64,000 nucleotides of DNA from Anagrus nilaparvatae (Eukaryota; Arthropoda; Insecta; Hymenoptera; Mymaridae): assembly GCA_022575985.1 (NCBI GenBank), contig JAKSXM010000231.1, positions 24,528,501 through 24,592,500 of the forward strand, given 5' to 3'. The notes below the pieces were generated by a model, which saw only the letters and a list, made by a program, of their open reading frames with translations, ran no database searches and was not told the DNA's origin. The position numbers and the translations under genes were made by a program. Each line of letters opens with the position of its first letter. Position 1 is the first letter of the stretch. Positions 35,667-46,772 of the stretch are shown here, piece by piece.

Positions 35667-36468
35667 TTCCTGGATGTGACTCCCATAGTTGTTGGAGGTA
35701 TTTCAGTTGCGTCTGGCTGTAAAATAAATTTTTTTGTACTTTTTATACTTGGATTTATTGGAGTTACTAAACTCTCTCTACTGTCTAATAAACATAATGT
35801 ATATTCTGCAGCTAATTCTTCTAGGACTAGCTCTGGGCCTAAACTACTGTCAAATAATTCAATTAGTACTCTTAAGGTCTCAGCATCCCTTAATGCTTTG
35901 TCAAGTACATCTTTGTTGTTTTGTGGTAAATACGCTTGTAACTGGGTAGCAGATGGTGTCAATACCGCATCCCCATCTGTTTCCAACAACCTGTAAGCTA
36001 AATACCTTAATATATCTTTGACAGATGGTCTTGGCTTGGATTCCGGGTAACTGCAATGACGCCTTAACACGTCGTAATCCTGCTGTCAAAATAAACTTTT
36101 AGTGAGGAATCTTGGCTACTTGTACCTGTTATTATATCAATAATTCCTGCAGGATGTATGTTACTTGCTCTTAATTCCTGAATCATACTTGCCAATGTGG
36201 CGTCTTTTATTACCTCATCTAATACCTCTTTATCAAATCGGTTTTCTAATGCTTCAATTAATTCTTGCCTTTGCTCAACTGTCGATGTAGGTTCCTTGTT
36301 TTTAGTTTCATTAAAGTGCTTTTTGTACCATTCTAAAACTTCCTCTATTGTTGTGTCTACACTTATTTCAATAAAGTCTTTCGCATATTTACATAGTATA
36401 TTATATGCTTTCTTTGCATTAACGTCTTTTTCTACCAATTTCTCGGCTAGTACTCTTAAAAGACTCAT
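35648..36468 (-). CDS. Gypsy leader ORFs upstream of Gag (unrecognised, frame-shifted)
   Basis: Two overlapping frames: 36468-36064 (134 codons, starts MSLLRVLAEKLVEKDVNAKK) and 36070-35648 (140 codons). The first is helical and charged with EEVLEWYKKHFNE; the second has PSVKDILRYLAYRLLETDGD and ends overlapping the Gag Met. They probably were one N-terminal Gag extension or a separate leader ORF that has shifted near 36067. No recognised domain. Confidence 0.6.
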
Positions 36469-36561
36469 TTTGTTGATATAGAGAAGAAAATAAGAAAGAT
36501 AGAAAGAAATAGAAAATTTAAATTGTAGAATAATTTGCTTTTTTAATAAAAAATTCCCTAA

Positions 36562-36573
36562 GACGAGCCCCCA
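36562..36573 (-). other. Primer-binding site, tRNA-Pro type
   Basis: On the minus strand, four bases after the 5' LTR, TGGGGGCTCGTC is the 12 bases complementary to the 3' end of tRNA-Pro (the same start as the classical tRNA-Pro primer site of gammaretroviruses). Bases after these 12 diverge. Confidence 0.8.
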
Positions 36574-36577
36574 CTTT

Positions 36578-36971
36578 TGTTACGAAGTTTTTGATTATAG
36601 TTTTTATTAATTTAATATTTATGATGAGTTATTGACTTTACTCCGAAATTCTGTATTAATTTTAACTTTGATATTAAATTTCAAGTATTCGTAACTTTAA
36701 ATCAATTTAATTATTTTGCCTACTTTAGTGCTCGTAACTAATGCAGTTACTCGCACACGGGAAGGCTTATTTTTTATTAAATTAGCAAATCTAACTAGAA
36801 TATATGTAATTGTATATATGTGTATATAAATATATATATATTTAAATCTAAAATGCGTTCAGGCAAGCTTTATCGCATTTGCGTTAACAGTGCCTTTTAT
36901 CGCATTTGCGTTAACAGTGTCTGTTAACGCCTTTTCATATTTCGCTGCTGTTACATTATCTCGCTCTAACA
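36578..36971 (-). repeat. 5' LTR of the gypsy element (394 bp, internally deleted)
   Basis: Same termini as the 3' LTR (TGTTACGAAG...CTCTAACA), with a deletion of about 640 bp between a TATATATA run and TTTAAATCTAAAA. Over the shared ~392 bp I count three substitutions. If U3/R signals lie in the deleted part, this LTR may not drive transcription. Confidence 0.92.
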
Positions 36972-37450
36972 GAATTATTTGATCAATGTATTACTTTATG
37001 GATCGTTTGTGGTCAAAAATTATTCCAAGAAAATTAGCACTCTAGACTTGTTTCATTATCTGGTTTTTTATTTTATTCTGACTTGCTTAGATTCTTTTCG
37101 GTAAACATTATAAAGCTGGTTTTTTTTATGGATACATTCAAACTTATAGAAAGAAGCAAATAAATGAAGTGTCAAGAACCATTTTTTAATTCTGTTATGA
37201 CGTCCTCCGTTGATTTTACCAAAAATGCGTTCGTTTCAAATTGTAAATTGCAGCACAGTCCAATGTTATAGTTGATTTTGCTTATCTAAATGCTGTATAG
37301 TATAGGTGCAAATACGCTTTCTTGTGGTACCCCTATGGTGATAACTGTTTTTTTTTATTAAGTTGCAGCTATTTTTGGTGCCAATAAAACGTATTTTCTC
37401 GTGAAAATGCATATATGGGCTTATCTTATCAAGTAGTGTATTGCATACAC
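36972..37450 (-). pseudogene. Jockey-type LINE pseudogene, RT core part
   Basis: On the minus strand: LLDKISPYMHFHEKIRFIGT, then GVPQESVFAPILYSI (RT motif normally GVPQGSVL-P-LY), degenerate sequence, and FLGIIFDHKRSIK followed by YIDQII just before the gypsy insertion at 36976. The frame resumes at 25735. This shows the LINE was in place first and the gypsy element inserted into it. Many stops. Confidence 0.7.
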
Positions 37451-39200
37451 GTTTTTCTGTTTAAAAAAAGAATTATTGAAATTTATTTAAATATATTTCT
37501 TCTAAAGCCTTAAGAAATTTTTTTGCCTAATTTCTTTAATTATTATGAAATAACAGCCTTGGAATAATTAAAAACCCTAATATTTTGTTAATAACCTTGT
37601 TTTTTTAGTTCGTTTTTGGCATTGTTAACATTACAGAGGGAATGCCGTAAAACTATTTGCCTTTTTATAAATAGATTTTGATAAATTAATAATATATTTA
37701 ATTTCTTCACATAATTAAAACAATATGCTCCTTTTCTAAAAAAAATTCTGCCACCTGAAATATTGGTAACCATATTTTCCAATAAATACGACCAAAGAAA
37801 GTTTTTTAAGCCACAAATGAATGCCGTGAACAATTTTTAATTCTAACTATTGTGAAAATTCTCTACAATGTTTCATAATTTGAAACTGATTTGAGAAAAA
37901 CTAGTGCCTCCAATAATTTAGTAGATATCGACATTAAAAGGCTTTGTCGTCAATGCGTAATTTTGGTACTAAAATCACATTTTTTAATTTCAATTTTTAA
38001 AAAATCTTCGCAAAATCTTTTGTGATTTATGTAAAATTTTATCAGATTTCAGTTAAAAAAAACGGCATAGCTTGATTTAATGCGTTGTATGTATAAAGCG
38101 TTGTTTACCAATAACCTAAAAATAACAAGCGTGTAAGAATTACGTATATTTCATTCTTAGTTCAAAAAAGATGTTTTTGATTTGAATTTAGTGCTTTAAA
38201 AAAATAAATAAAATTATTTAGTTGTAGGTCATACTTAGTGGATCATTAAAATCTATATTTCCAGAAATATACATTTTGAAAAAAATCAAAAAATCTAAAA
38301 AAATGTTTCAAAAATGATAGAAGGCACAACTAAATGATTTAATAAATTATAATAAGATAATGCGATAATATTTTAACCAATGGTGGATTCAGAAAAGGGC
38401 CTAAGGGGGCGCTTAATCAAAATTTTTTAGGTTTTCTTATGAAATTTGTATAAAAAAACAAAATTATGATCAAAAAGCATGCATTTTTTTGAGCTCAGGG
38501 GAGGGAATCACCCTTAGCACCCCCCTTTTGATCCGCCCATGATTTTAGCAGTAGTAAAATAAAAATTAGGTATAATGATAAAGAATTTTTAAAACAAATA
38601 TTTAGTAATAAGAAGTTTAAAGACAAATAATTTGAATGCTTTGAGTGATTTTTTGAAACCATCAGGAACTTTTCTTACAAATTAAAATTTTATGAAACTG
38701 CAAAAATAAAAATTTTTTTAAAATAATTTTTTAATAACTAATATGTTAACTATATTTTAGGCTTTATGTGAGCAATTAGTTAAAGATTCAGGGAGCTTAG
38801 CCTAGCTATACCTATAGCGCAGTCTGTAGAACATTTAATTTTTTGTTTATAAAAAAATTAAAAATTTATCTTCTTGTTTAAAATTTATTGTTATATACTT
38901 CTATATTTTCCAGTATTTATGAGAACTAATTTCATCATTTAGTAATTATAACCTTAAATATATTTTTTAATTTAAGAAGTTCATTTATCAAACACCGTAG
39001 CTTAAAATTAAGTTACGCAAAAGAATCTTAATTTTTATTGTTTTATTAAACTTCTGTCCAAATGTCATTATTGTGCTCTCAAAAATAAAATTTATTTTAT
39101 AAAATTAGAAATATAACCACTTGATGAGATATGCCCATATAATATTTAATATTTTAAGAATAAAAATGTTTTTAATTATGTAAAAAAAGGATAATGTGGA
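37451..39200. other. intron sequence, no element identified
   Basis: AT-rich; an 81-codon frame (37588-37833, minus) has no recognisable motif. A G-rich patch at 38395-38545 (GGGGAGGGAATCACCC) has no coding signature. Nothing supported. Confidence 0.45.
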
Positions 39201-39214
39201 CATTACTATGCGTT

Positions 39215-39506
39215 TTTAGGCACAAAAATATGTCTTGTAATTTCGCTACTGTTTATCGCAAATTTACGATTAAAATTCGCAATTTTTTGACGAAAATCGT
39301 AAAATTACGACTTAGTTGTAAATTTACGATTTTGACGAAAATTTACGAAAAAATAAATCGTTAATTTACTACATTTGTCGCAAATTTACAAATATTAGTA
39401 AACTTGTGATTTTTGTTGAAAAATTGCGAATTTTTTCAAAAAGTTACTAAATTTTTGTAAATTTACTCATTTTGTCGTAAAATCACAGGAGTTACTTTTT
39501 ACAGTG
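39215..39506. mobile_element. Remnant of a TA-flanked CACTG-end MITE
   Basis: Dense inverted short repeats (AAATTTACGA, TCGTAAATTT) and the right terminus GTTACTTTTTACAGTG at 39491-39506 followed by TA. The same end occurs in the complete 420-bp element at 47502-47921. The left end is missing or diverged. Confidence 0.55.
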
Positions 39507-39662
39507 TAATTATATTAAAATTTGAAGTTAAGTCTTGCAGCATGAAAAAAAATTTGGTATAAAATTAGTGGTGTCATTTCAGCAAGTCCTCATTCATATT
39601 GAAGGTACGACTAACAATGTTCAATAGATAACTAAAACTAAGCAACAAAAATTTTTTTTAAA

Positions 39663-40314
39663 CACAGAGAAACCCAAATGCTCGCTGCGGTGAACGACCG
39701 TCCGCGGCAGCGCTCTTTCTAGTTTTTGACAGCAGCGCTCTCGGTTTTGTTACTGCAGTATTCACAAAATTATCCTTCGCTGCAATGAATTTTTAGATTC
39801 ACCACAGCGAAGTTTTTTTTTTACAAAATCCTTTACAGTAATTAAATAATATTAAAAACCGACCATTCACCCCATTCATTTTCTCTGATATTATTAAAGG
39901 GTTTTGGGTGAAAAAAAATGCATAAAATTTGTTATAAATGCAATTAAAATTTATTAATTATTTTTAAAAAAATTGTTATATATTATCCATTATCTTTTTT
40001 TTCATGGTAAATTTTTATGTTAACCCATCCTGATAAAATACATGTTAAAACATACGTTAAAAACTGATGTTAAAATAAAATTTTATAGCTCTGATCTCCA
40101 AAAAAATATAATAACTAAAAAAAAATACATCTACAAATAACGAAAAAAACACTACAGCCGCGTTAAAATTATTCTCGGCAGTAGTTGTAAATTACAACAG
40201 CAGCGCTCGCGAAGTGTGAAAGCAGCTATCAAAAAAAATTCATCACAGCGGCGTCTAAATTTGTGTTCACAGCGGAGGCCCGTTCACCGCAGCGAGTATT
40301 TGGGTTTCTCTGTG
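39663..40314. mobile_element. MITE with CACAGAGAAACCCAAA inverted termini
   Basis: Left CACAGAGAAACCCAAATGCT-CGCTGCGGTGAACG and right CGTTCACCGCAGCGAGTATT-TGGGTTTCTCTGTG are near-perfect inverted repeats (~34 bp); internal CAGCGCTC and GCAGCG motifs recur in subterminal positions. No open frame. Target duplication was not clear. Confidence 0.7.
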
Positions 40315-40315
40315 A

Positions 40316-40640
40316 ATATGGAACATGTTCTTTGGATGGGGTATTTGAAAAAGTCTAGTCAAACAGGGGAAGGGTTGAAAAAGTGAAGTTTTCAGGGGAG
40401 TGGGGTGAAAAATAAACGTTTAAGCAAAATAAATTTTTTTTTTTAACATGGAAAATGTTCATTGAATGGGTTATTTGAAAAGTACGGCTTGGCGGGGGGG
40501 GGGAGTGAAACGAACTTAGAATATATTTTCGATTCAGGGACTTACGAAGTAGTATACTACTATATAATTGAAGTGGGAGTCAGGACAATGATAAGGACAA
40601 GAACTTAGAAGACTTTTGGTTTATAGACTTAAAATCATTT
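40316..40640. repeat. Dispersed G-rich repeat (inverted relative of 19260-19640)
   Basis: GGAACATGTTCTTTGGATGG, GAAAAAGTGAAGTTTTCAGG, and a second GGAAAATGTTCATTGAATGG copy, followed by a G run, mirror the C-rich repeat at 19260-19640 in reverse orientation. Confidence 0.55.
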
Positions 40641-40759
40641 ATTGTAATATATATTTTAAAAATTATAATTATTAGGGAGTATACGTTAAAACTGTTAGTG
40701 AACTGTGAGTGAATTTATTAATAATTTTATTAGTATTTTTATTTTTATATTCAAATTGT

Positions 40760-41043
40760 ATATTTTGTTATCTTTCCTTCTAGACAATCATATACAAAAA
40801 AATCCCTTCCAAACGACGCACAGTGCGGCAAAATGGACAAAAATCGTTCTCCCAAACACATTTTATTCATTTTATTTTACATGTTGCAAGATCGTTAGTT
40901 TTGTGAAAACACAAACCAGTTATAAGTTTTTTTCTCAATGTTTTAAGATTATTTTATTAATATTTTTATTTTTATTCAAATTGTATTTTTTATTATCTTT
41001 CCTTCTAGACAATCATACACAAGAAAATCCCTCCCAAACGACG
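40760..41043. repeat. Partial tandem duplication of MITE end and flank
   Basis: TATCTTTCCTTCTAGACAAT followed by CGACGCACAGTGCGGCAAAA occurs at 40768-40835 and again at 40998-41060. The first copy is a truncated version of the element that is complete at 41044-41555. Confidence 0.65.
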
Positions 41044-41555
41044 CACAGTGCGGCAAAATGGACAAAAATCGTTCTCCCAAACACATTTTATTCTTTTGGC
41101 TTAATTTTTGCGGCAAATTACTCGTAAAGGGGTACAGCAACTCTTTTGAATTTTATCTTCTTTTTTTTTTATTTACTTTAAACATGTTTCAGATGAAAAA
41201 CTTAAATTTGCAAAACATCGAAAAAAATTTTTTAACTTATTTTTCTATTTTTAATGTTATATATGAGTATACATAGGTGAGAATGCATCTTGTTAATTTT
41301 TATTCATATAAACTCATATTTAACATTAAAAATAGAAAAAAAAATTTTTTTAAATTGTTTTCAATTTTTTGCAAGTTTAAGTTTTTTATCTGAGGCGCGT
41401 TTAAGGTAAATAAAAAAAAAAAAGAAGTTAAAATTAAAAAAAGTTGCAGCAACTCACAAATCTGTACCACTTTACGAGTAATCTGCCGCAAAAATTAAAT
41501 TGAAAAAATAAAATATGTTTCGGGGAGCGATTTTTGTCCATTTTGCCGCACTGTG
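41044..41555. mobile_element. MITE with CACAGTGCGGCAAAATGGAC termini
   Basis: 512-bp element with inverted ends CACAGTGCGGCAAAATGGAC and GTCCATTTTGCCGCACTGTG and a 5-bp direct repeat CGACG on each side (41039-41043, 41556-41560). Arms extend well inside (palindromic TTACTCGTAAA and TTTTACGAGTAA regions). No coding capacity; superfamily not assigned. Confidence 0.75.
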
Positions 41556-41642
41556 CGACGTTTCTTTAATGTTTGAACGTACTTCTATGATATTGATGTA
41601 AAGAAATACGCTGTTTTTTGTGCTAGCTCTGGAATTAGCCTA

Positions 41643-41882
<240 letters not shown>

Positions 41883-41927
41883 TTATCATAAAAAGGTTTT
41901 ACATAATGAAATACAAATAATAAAAAC

Positions 41928-42337
41928 CTGTAAATTTTTCCAGCAAATCTCATTTGCCTTTTAAAGTCTTCTTTGTATTTATAAAAGCTTAGAAAATCTT
42001 CTTTAGTAGACCTCAATAAATCTTTTCCTTCTTGGTAACAATCCATACAAATATCTTGTCTTGATCCCGTATTTATTCCGTAATTATTATCTTTGTTATA
42101 TTTTGTTCTTTGAGGACTACAGGGAGCTGTTTTAGTTTGTTTTGGGCTAGACGATCTTCCGCATTGTTTAACAGTCTCATAAACATGATAAAGTGGATTG
42201 TCAATTTGATTTGGTGGATCACGAAATTCTTCTGGTGGTGGAGGTTCATCTTGAAACATCTTAGGAGGTGGAAGACGAACTTCCTCATAACTATGATCTA
42301 ACAAAGAATCTTTCTTTTTGCTGGGTTTTTCTTTTAT
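41928..42337 (-). CDS. FAM135 exon (proline-rich linker and helical segment)
   Basis: 410-bp internal exon: acceptor ATAATTAG above 42337 (phase 0), donor TTTACAG|GTTTTT. The peptide starts IKEKPSKKKDSLLDHSYEEV, has LPPPKMFQDEPPPPEEFRDP and a Ser/Pro/Lys segment, then CMDCYQEGKDLLRSTKEDFL and FKRQMRFAGKIY. The last part matches the helical region that precedes the hydrolase domain in FAM135 proteins. It is 62 bp from the next exon. Confidence 0.88.
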
Positions 42338-42752
42338 CTAATTATAGATTTTTAATATAAAAATTTATAGAAATTGAATAGGAAAAGTCAGGGAGAATCT
42401 GTAAAAAACAGATCAAATCTCTACCAAATAATGAAAAGCATAAATCTAGATAAAACCCTTTGCATTCTTTTCAAAATAATTTTAGAAAAAAAGTTTTATT
42501 TTAAAATTTTATGACCCGAAAAAACCATATTTATTAATAGAAATTAAAAAAAGGCATTTTTCAAAGGCATTTTTAATAGTCTTAAAAGGGTTGAAAATGA
42601 GGTGAACCCCCACCCCCCCCCCCTCTCCCTTTGTAATATCAAATTTTCTTTTCGAACACTTTTTTTACGAGAATGCAAAAGTTTTCTTCTTGATTCGTAC
42701 TTTTTCATTATGTGTAGTTCTGAATAATAGATTTATCCAGTCATGAAGTTAC
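42338..42752. other. FAM135 intron (415 bp)
   Basis: Short intron between two confident exons. Contains a C run at 42608-42627 and no other feature. Confidence 0.8.
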
Positions 42753-43114
42753 CTTTTTCTTGGTAGAAACAATCCTTGCTAACTTTTGTCTAAGTCTCTC
42801 ACCCGAAAATTTTCCTCTTCCAGAACTTCCAGATGTGTCACCACCACTACTAACCCATCCGGAACATTCTGATGTTAAATTACTAGATGAGGTACTTGGA
42901 CTACTAGGACTACTAGGCCTCGAAATTGGAGGACTATGGTTACTTGTTGAAACTTCTTGCATTACTGCTGATAAAAGGCTTTCGCGACTATCGCGAATTG
43001 GCATACATGGCATAGAAATAGCACTTCGTGGTACCACCGTTTTATTTTTTGCAACTGGTACACTAGCACAACGCAATCTTTGTTCTCCAGTCACAGAGTC
43101 CCTTTTTGCTTTAA
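42753..43114 (-). CDS. FAM135 exon (Ser/Pro-rich linker)
   Basis: 362-bp exon: acceptor ACTTTTAG above 43114, donor AAAAAG|GTAACT. It encodes KAKRDSVTGEQRLRCASVPV, a Ser/Pro-rich low-complexity run (PPISRPSSPSSPSTSSS) and GKFSGERLRQKLARIVSTKK. Reading frame and phase (2 in, 0 out) connect it to the next exon. The Ser/Thr-Pro motifs suggest phosphorylation sites (inference). This is the most upstream exon recognised. Confidence 0.85.
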
Positions 43115-43922
43115 CTAAAAGTAAATATTCTGTTATTATAGTATATATTTATATCCTATATATGTATCTTAATACTAAATATATTTGAAAATTTATTTGT
43201 TTGTTTGTTTGTTTGTTTGTGTGTTTGTACCCAAATGACGCAAGAACCGCCGAACCGATTGGCATCAAACCGGTGTCAAAATAAAGAAAAAATGTCTGCG
43301 GGTGACATAGGCTATAGATTTTTTTCTCAGCTATCGTAGTTTTTGAGATATTTAATTTTTAGTATTTTTGAACTTGATAAAATGTTTTAAAATTTATAAC
43401 AAAAATTGAAATATTTTGAGACTGTCCAAAATTTTCCTATCGCACTTCATAGTATTCGATTCGGCACTAATTTTTACGGATTCTCTGAAATTTTTATTCA
43501 AAACGGAGGTATATTTAAAATTTTATAAAATATTTTTGCAGCTGGTAAAAAAATTTTTTTTAATTTTTTAATTTTTTATGTTATATTTAATAATTTATTT
43601 ATGTGCCTATGTGTCTGTTTGTACCCTAATGACTCAAGAACCACTAAACCAATTGACATGAAATCAGTGTCAAAATTTAGAAAAAAAGTCTGCGGGTTAC
43701 ATTAGTCATAGATTTTCTGCTCAGCTATCGTAGTTTTTGAGATGTTTAATTTTTGCTGTTTTTGAAAAAATTGATAAAATTTTTTAAAATTAAAATAAAA
43801 ATTGAAATATCTCGAGACTAATGACAAATTTTATTGACACAAGTTTGTATAGTATTCGATTCGAAACCAATTTTTACGTATTCTCACGCCGAGGTGAGCG
43901 AAGCGAGCCGGAGGCAGCTAGT
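43115..43922 (+). mobile_element. Helitron-like repeat, two internal units, ending CTAGT
   Basis: After a (TTTG)n tract at 43195-43222, two similar ~370-bp units follow: GTACCCAAATGACGCAAGAA with ACATAGGCTATAGA at 43226, and GTACCCTAATGACTCAAGAA with ACATTAGTCATAGA at 43620, each with CTCAGCTATCGTAGTTTTTG. The right end is GAGGTGAGCGAAGCGAGCCG-GAGGCAGCTAGT (CTAG at 43918-43921), a Helitron-type terminus with a GCGAAGCG hairpin. No Rep/helicase coding region, so non-autonomous. Confidence 0.55.
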
Positions 43923-45100
43923 GTTATATATAAAATTGAATATATAACAAATACTCTTGATAAGTCTTAAAAATCAAAAAACAGTAAATCTCTTAAAATT
44001 AATTTATGCATTTTTTTAGGTTTCCGGTACACTAAGCCAAGTAAATTTTTTCCTAAAATATTTCTTTTTTATTAAAAATTTAGTTTTAAATATTAATTTA
44101 TTGAAAAAATCACAAGACAAAAATAAATTAGGATAAAAACACGTTTTTCTTATATATTTAGGTTCGATATAGTTCGCTGAACGTTCAGAACTTCAATTAC
44201 ATAATTTTTTAGGTGAATTACGATTTTTTTTGAAAATTCAGTAATTTTTCGAAAATGTTCTATTTTTTTTTGTAGATCCAAAGAAGTTACTTTTTATGTA
44301 TGTAACACAGTAGAGCATCATAGTAAACCTTAAATACTAGAAGTAAGTTTAAAAAAAATATTATATTTCATTTTATTATAATTTATAACATAAAAAAAAA
44401 TTGCAAAAAATAAAATTAATAAATAAAAACATGCTTAATTTAAAAATTTAAAATTACTCTTTTTTAAAGAAAATCCATAATTTTCTAATTTAGTTAAATA
44501 AATAGTTGAATTCTAAAAGGTTTAGTTTAAAAATAGATGACTAATAAAAAATATACATAAGTTACAATAAGTGTTAAAAAAGTATTCTAAAAAAAAAAGT
44601 ATTCTTAAATTATAGGCAGGAATCATAAAGAAATTGTGAAACTTAAATTACTTCTTCTAATTGGTTTATATGCCATTAAAATGTTATCAAAAAAGTAAAC
44701 AGTAAGCCGCATAATAATTTTAATAGTAAAAAAATTATCAATGTTTCTTATACACAATCTTGATGAAAAACAACAATTTTATCAGATGTTAATAAAATCT
44801 TGAAAACCAAAATTATGTAATTGAAGTTCTGAACGTTCAGCGAACTTTATTTAACCTAAATATGTAAGAAAAACGTGTTTTTATCCTAATTTATTTTTGT
44901 CTTGTGATTTTTTCAATAAATTAATATTTAAAATTAAATTTTTAATAAAAAAGAAATATTTTAGGAAAAAATTTACTTGGCTTAGTGTTCCGGAAACCTA
45001 AAAAAATGCATAAATTAATTTTAAGATATTACTGTTTTTCGATTTTTAAGACTTATCAAGAGTATTTGTTATATATTCAATTTTATATATACGCTTATAT
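43923..45100. mobile_element. Inverted-repeat element with ~280-bp arms
   Basis: Left arm about 43923-44210 and right arm about 44815-45095 are reverse complements: for example TTGATAAGTCTTAAAAATC / GATTTTTAAGACTTATCAA and CTGAACGTTCAGAACTTCAA / TTGAAGTTCTGAACGTTCAG. The 600-bp centre is AT-rich and includes AAGAAGTTACTTTTTATGTATG, similar to the CACTG-MITE end. No coding capacity. Confidence 0.7.
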
Positions 45101-45365
45101 ATACGCCTGGGAGAAAATCGATCATGTATCCCCATATATGACCATATGAAATTTATACGTTGCCATGTATGACCATATATCGGCATACATGGGGATGTAT
45201 CATTATGAATTGATTATGTCTCTGTATGATTATGTATAATCAAGCATTTTCATACATGGTCATGTATGGTCATGGATAAGAAAAAAAATTAAAATTTTTT
45301 TTTCAATATATCCCCATGCATACCTATGCATGAGCATAGGAACACATTTTCATGTACAAGTGAAA

Positions 45366-46170
45366 AGAAAAGGCAAAATTGATAATAAGCATATGCTTAT
45401 GCGCGTACATGCGTTATAAGGTTTTTAGGCTGCATCCTACTCGTCTGGGGTCTATTAAAATTTTTTTGCATAATTTTGAAATTTTTTCTCCATCAGAATT
45501 TATTGGCCAGAAAGTTAGTTTATGTATGAAGATTAAGAATGTTATGAACCGGACACGGAAATTGTCCGCTAGACATTTTTGGTGTTGCTATTTTCGCCAA
45601 AAATAGGCGTCTTTGGCTATTTTTTCACGTAATTAAATTCTTGTTTAGTTACAATCTATTTTAATCGATTAAAACTGATGAAAATCTTTAATGTAGATGT
45701 TTAAAAAGTCTCGCAATTAAAATTGTGCCAATCTTAGCCTAAATATGACGAAAAACAATTAAAAAATGAAAATTTTAATAATTTAACAAAATGGAAAATA
45801 CCCACACAAAAAATGGGTACTGGGTGCTTCTTGATCATGAGTTAGCCAGGTAAAGTGGAAAATTCAAAGTGGCTGACTAAAAATTAGGGAAAAATGCAAA
45901 TAAAAAGGGCCATTTTTTATGTTTTTTTTTTTTTTTTTTAAATTAAACGTTTAAAAATGACAATTATTTTTGATACCCATTTATCTCCACAAAAGTAATA
46001 GAGTAAAAAAAAAAAAATTTTCATTTGTTCCCCTTTCAACCACCCCCTTCCTGCTAAAAAATTCAAAAAATGAAGTTTGTCTTAAGTTTTAAAAAACCCA
46101 AAACCAGCTTTATTTTTCTTAATTTCACACGATTTTTTCAGTCTGACGTATTTTATTTTCTGATTTTCTT
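45366..46170. other. interior of the CATGTATG element, unassigned
   Basis: A 75-codon frame at 45379-45606 has no motif I recognise. Remaining sequence is AT-rich with runs of T (45925) and A (46005). Nothing supported. Confidence 0.4.
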
Positions 46171-46173
46171 TAA

Positions 46174-46772
46174 GGCCCCATCTACAGAAGCCATAAAATC
46201 CAGGCGCACCGCAAACTAGAGACCCTAGATAAACCAGAGACGGACAGATAGGGGGACCGTTTTTGATTGGTCCATGTATTTTAAATGGGAAGGTCGCCAT
46301 CTTGGCTAGCAACATTTTTGTGTTTATATGTACTTAAATGAAAAGTCGCCATCTTACCTAGCAACATCTGCCCGTCTCTGGTAATCTAGGGTCTCTACCG
46401 CAAACCCAAGCACAACGCAATGCGCAGAAGAAGATTTTGTGTATGTCGAGTTGTGCAGGAGACAAAATTCTTTTCTGTGCATTGCGTTGCGCTCACGCTT
46501 GCAGTTGCGACCTCCTTTTGTGGCTTTTGTAGATGGGGCCTCACTGCGCATTGCGTTGCGGCTACGCTTGCAGTTGCAACTCCCATTTGTTACGGCGTTT
46601 GTAGAATCAGCCTCAAAAACTCCATCTACAAAAGACGTAAAAAGGGGCGCAATGCTCAGAAGAAGATTTTGTGTATTTCGAGTTCCGCAGTAGACGAAAT
46701 TAGTTTTTGCGCATTGCGTTGCGCTCACACTTGCGTTTGCAACCGCATTTTACGGCTTTTGTAGATGGGGCC
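46174..46772. mobile_element. PIF/Harbinger-type MITE, concatenated copies
   Basis: Outer ends GGCCCCATCTACAGAAGCC and GGCTTTTGTAGATGGGGCC, flanked by TAA (46171-46173 and 46773-46775). Internal copies of the same ends (TTTGTAGATGGGGCCTCA near 46530; TCCATCTACAAAAGACG near 46622) and repeated GCGCATTGCGTTGCG-CTC segments show two or three tandem or nested units. Several open frames across it are by-products of the GC-richer repeats. Non-autonomous. Confidence 0.75.
46217..46397. mobile_element. hAT-type MITE nested in the Harbinger MITE
   Basis: 181-bp element with inverted termini TAGAGACCCTAGAT and ATCTAGGGTCTCTA and an exact 8-bp target duplication CCGCAAAC (46209-46216 and 46398-46405). 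8-bp duplication fits hAT. Internal GTCGCCATCTT-CTAGCAACAT occurs in two direct-like copies. No coding capacity. Confidence 0.85.

Larger units (their letters stand above)
25736..36971 (-). mobile_element. Ty3/gypsy LTR retrotransposon, near complete but defective
   Basis: 11.2 kb element transcribed leftwards, flanked by GAAT (25732-25735 and 36972-36975). Order on the minus strand: 5' LTR (36971-36578), primer-binding site, two upstream ORFs, Gag with zinc knuckles, protease, a repetitive linker, reverse transcriptase, RNase H, integrase, a 2.4 kb 3' region carrying an antisense spliced gene-like unit, polypurine tract, 3' LTR (26769-25736). PR-RT-RNaseH-IN order is that of Ty3/gypsy. No envelope-like ORF was seen. 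I count three substitutions in the ~392 bp the two LTRs share, so insertion was recent, but pol contains several stops and shifts. Confidence 0.93.

Noticed and set aside
46354..46764. Coding frames over 46.35-46.76 kb on both strands
   Set aside because: They follow the GC-richer units of a concatenated Harbinger-type MITE and are open on several frames at once.
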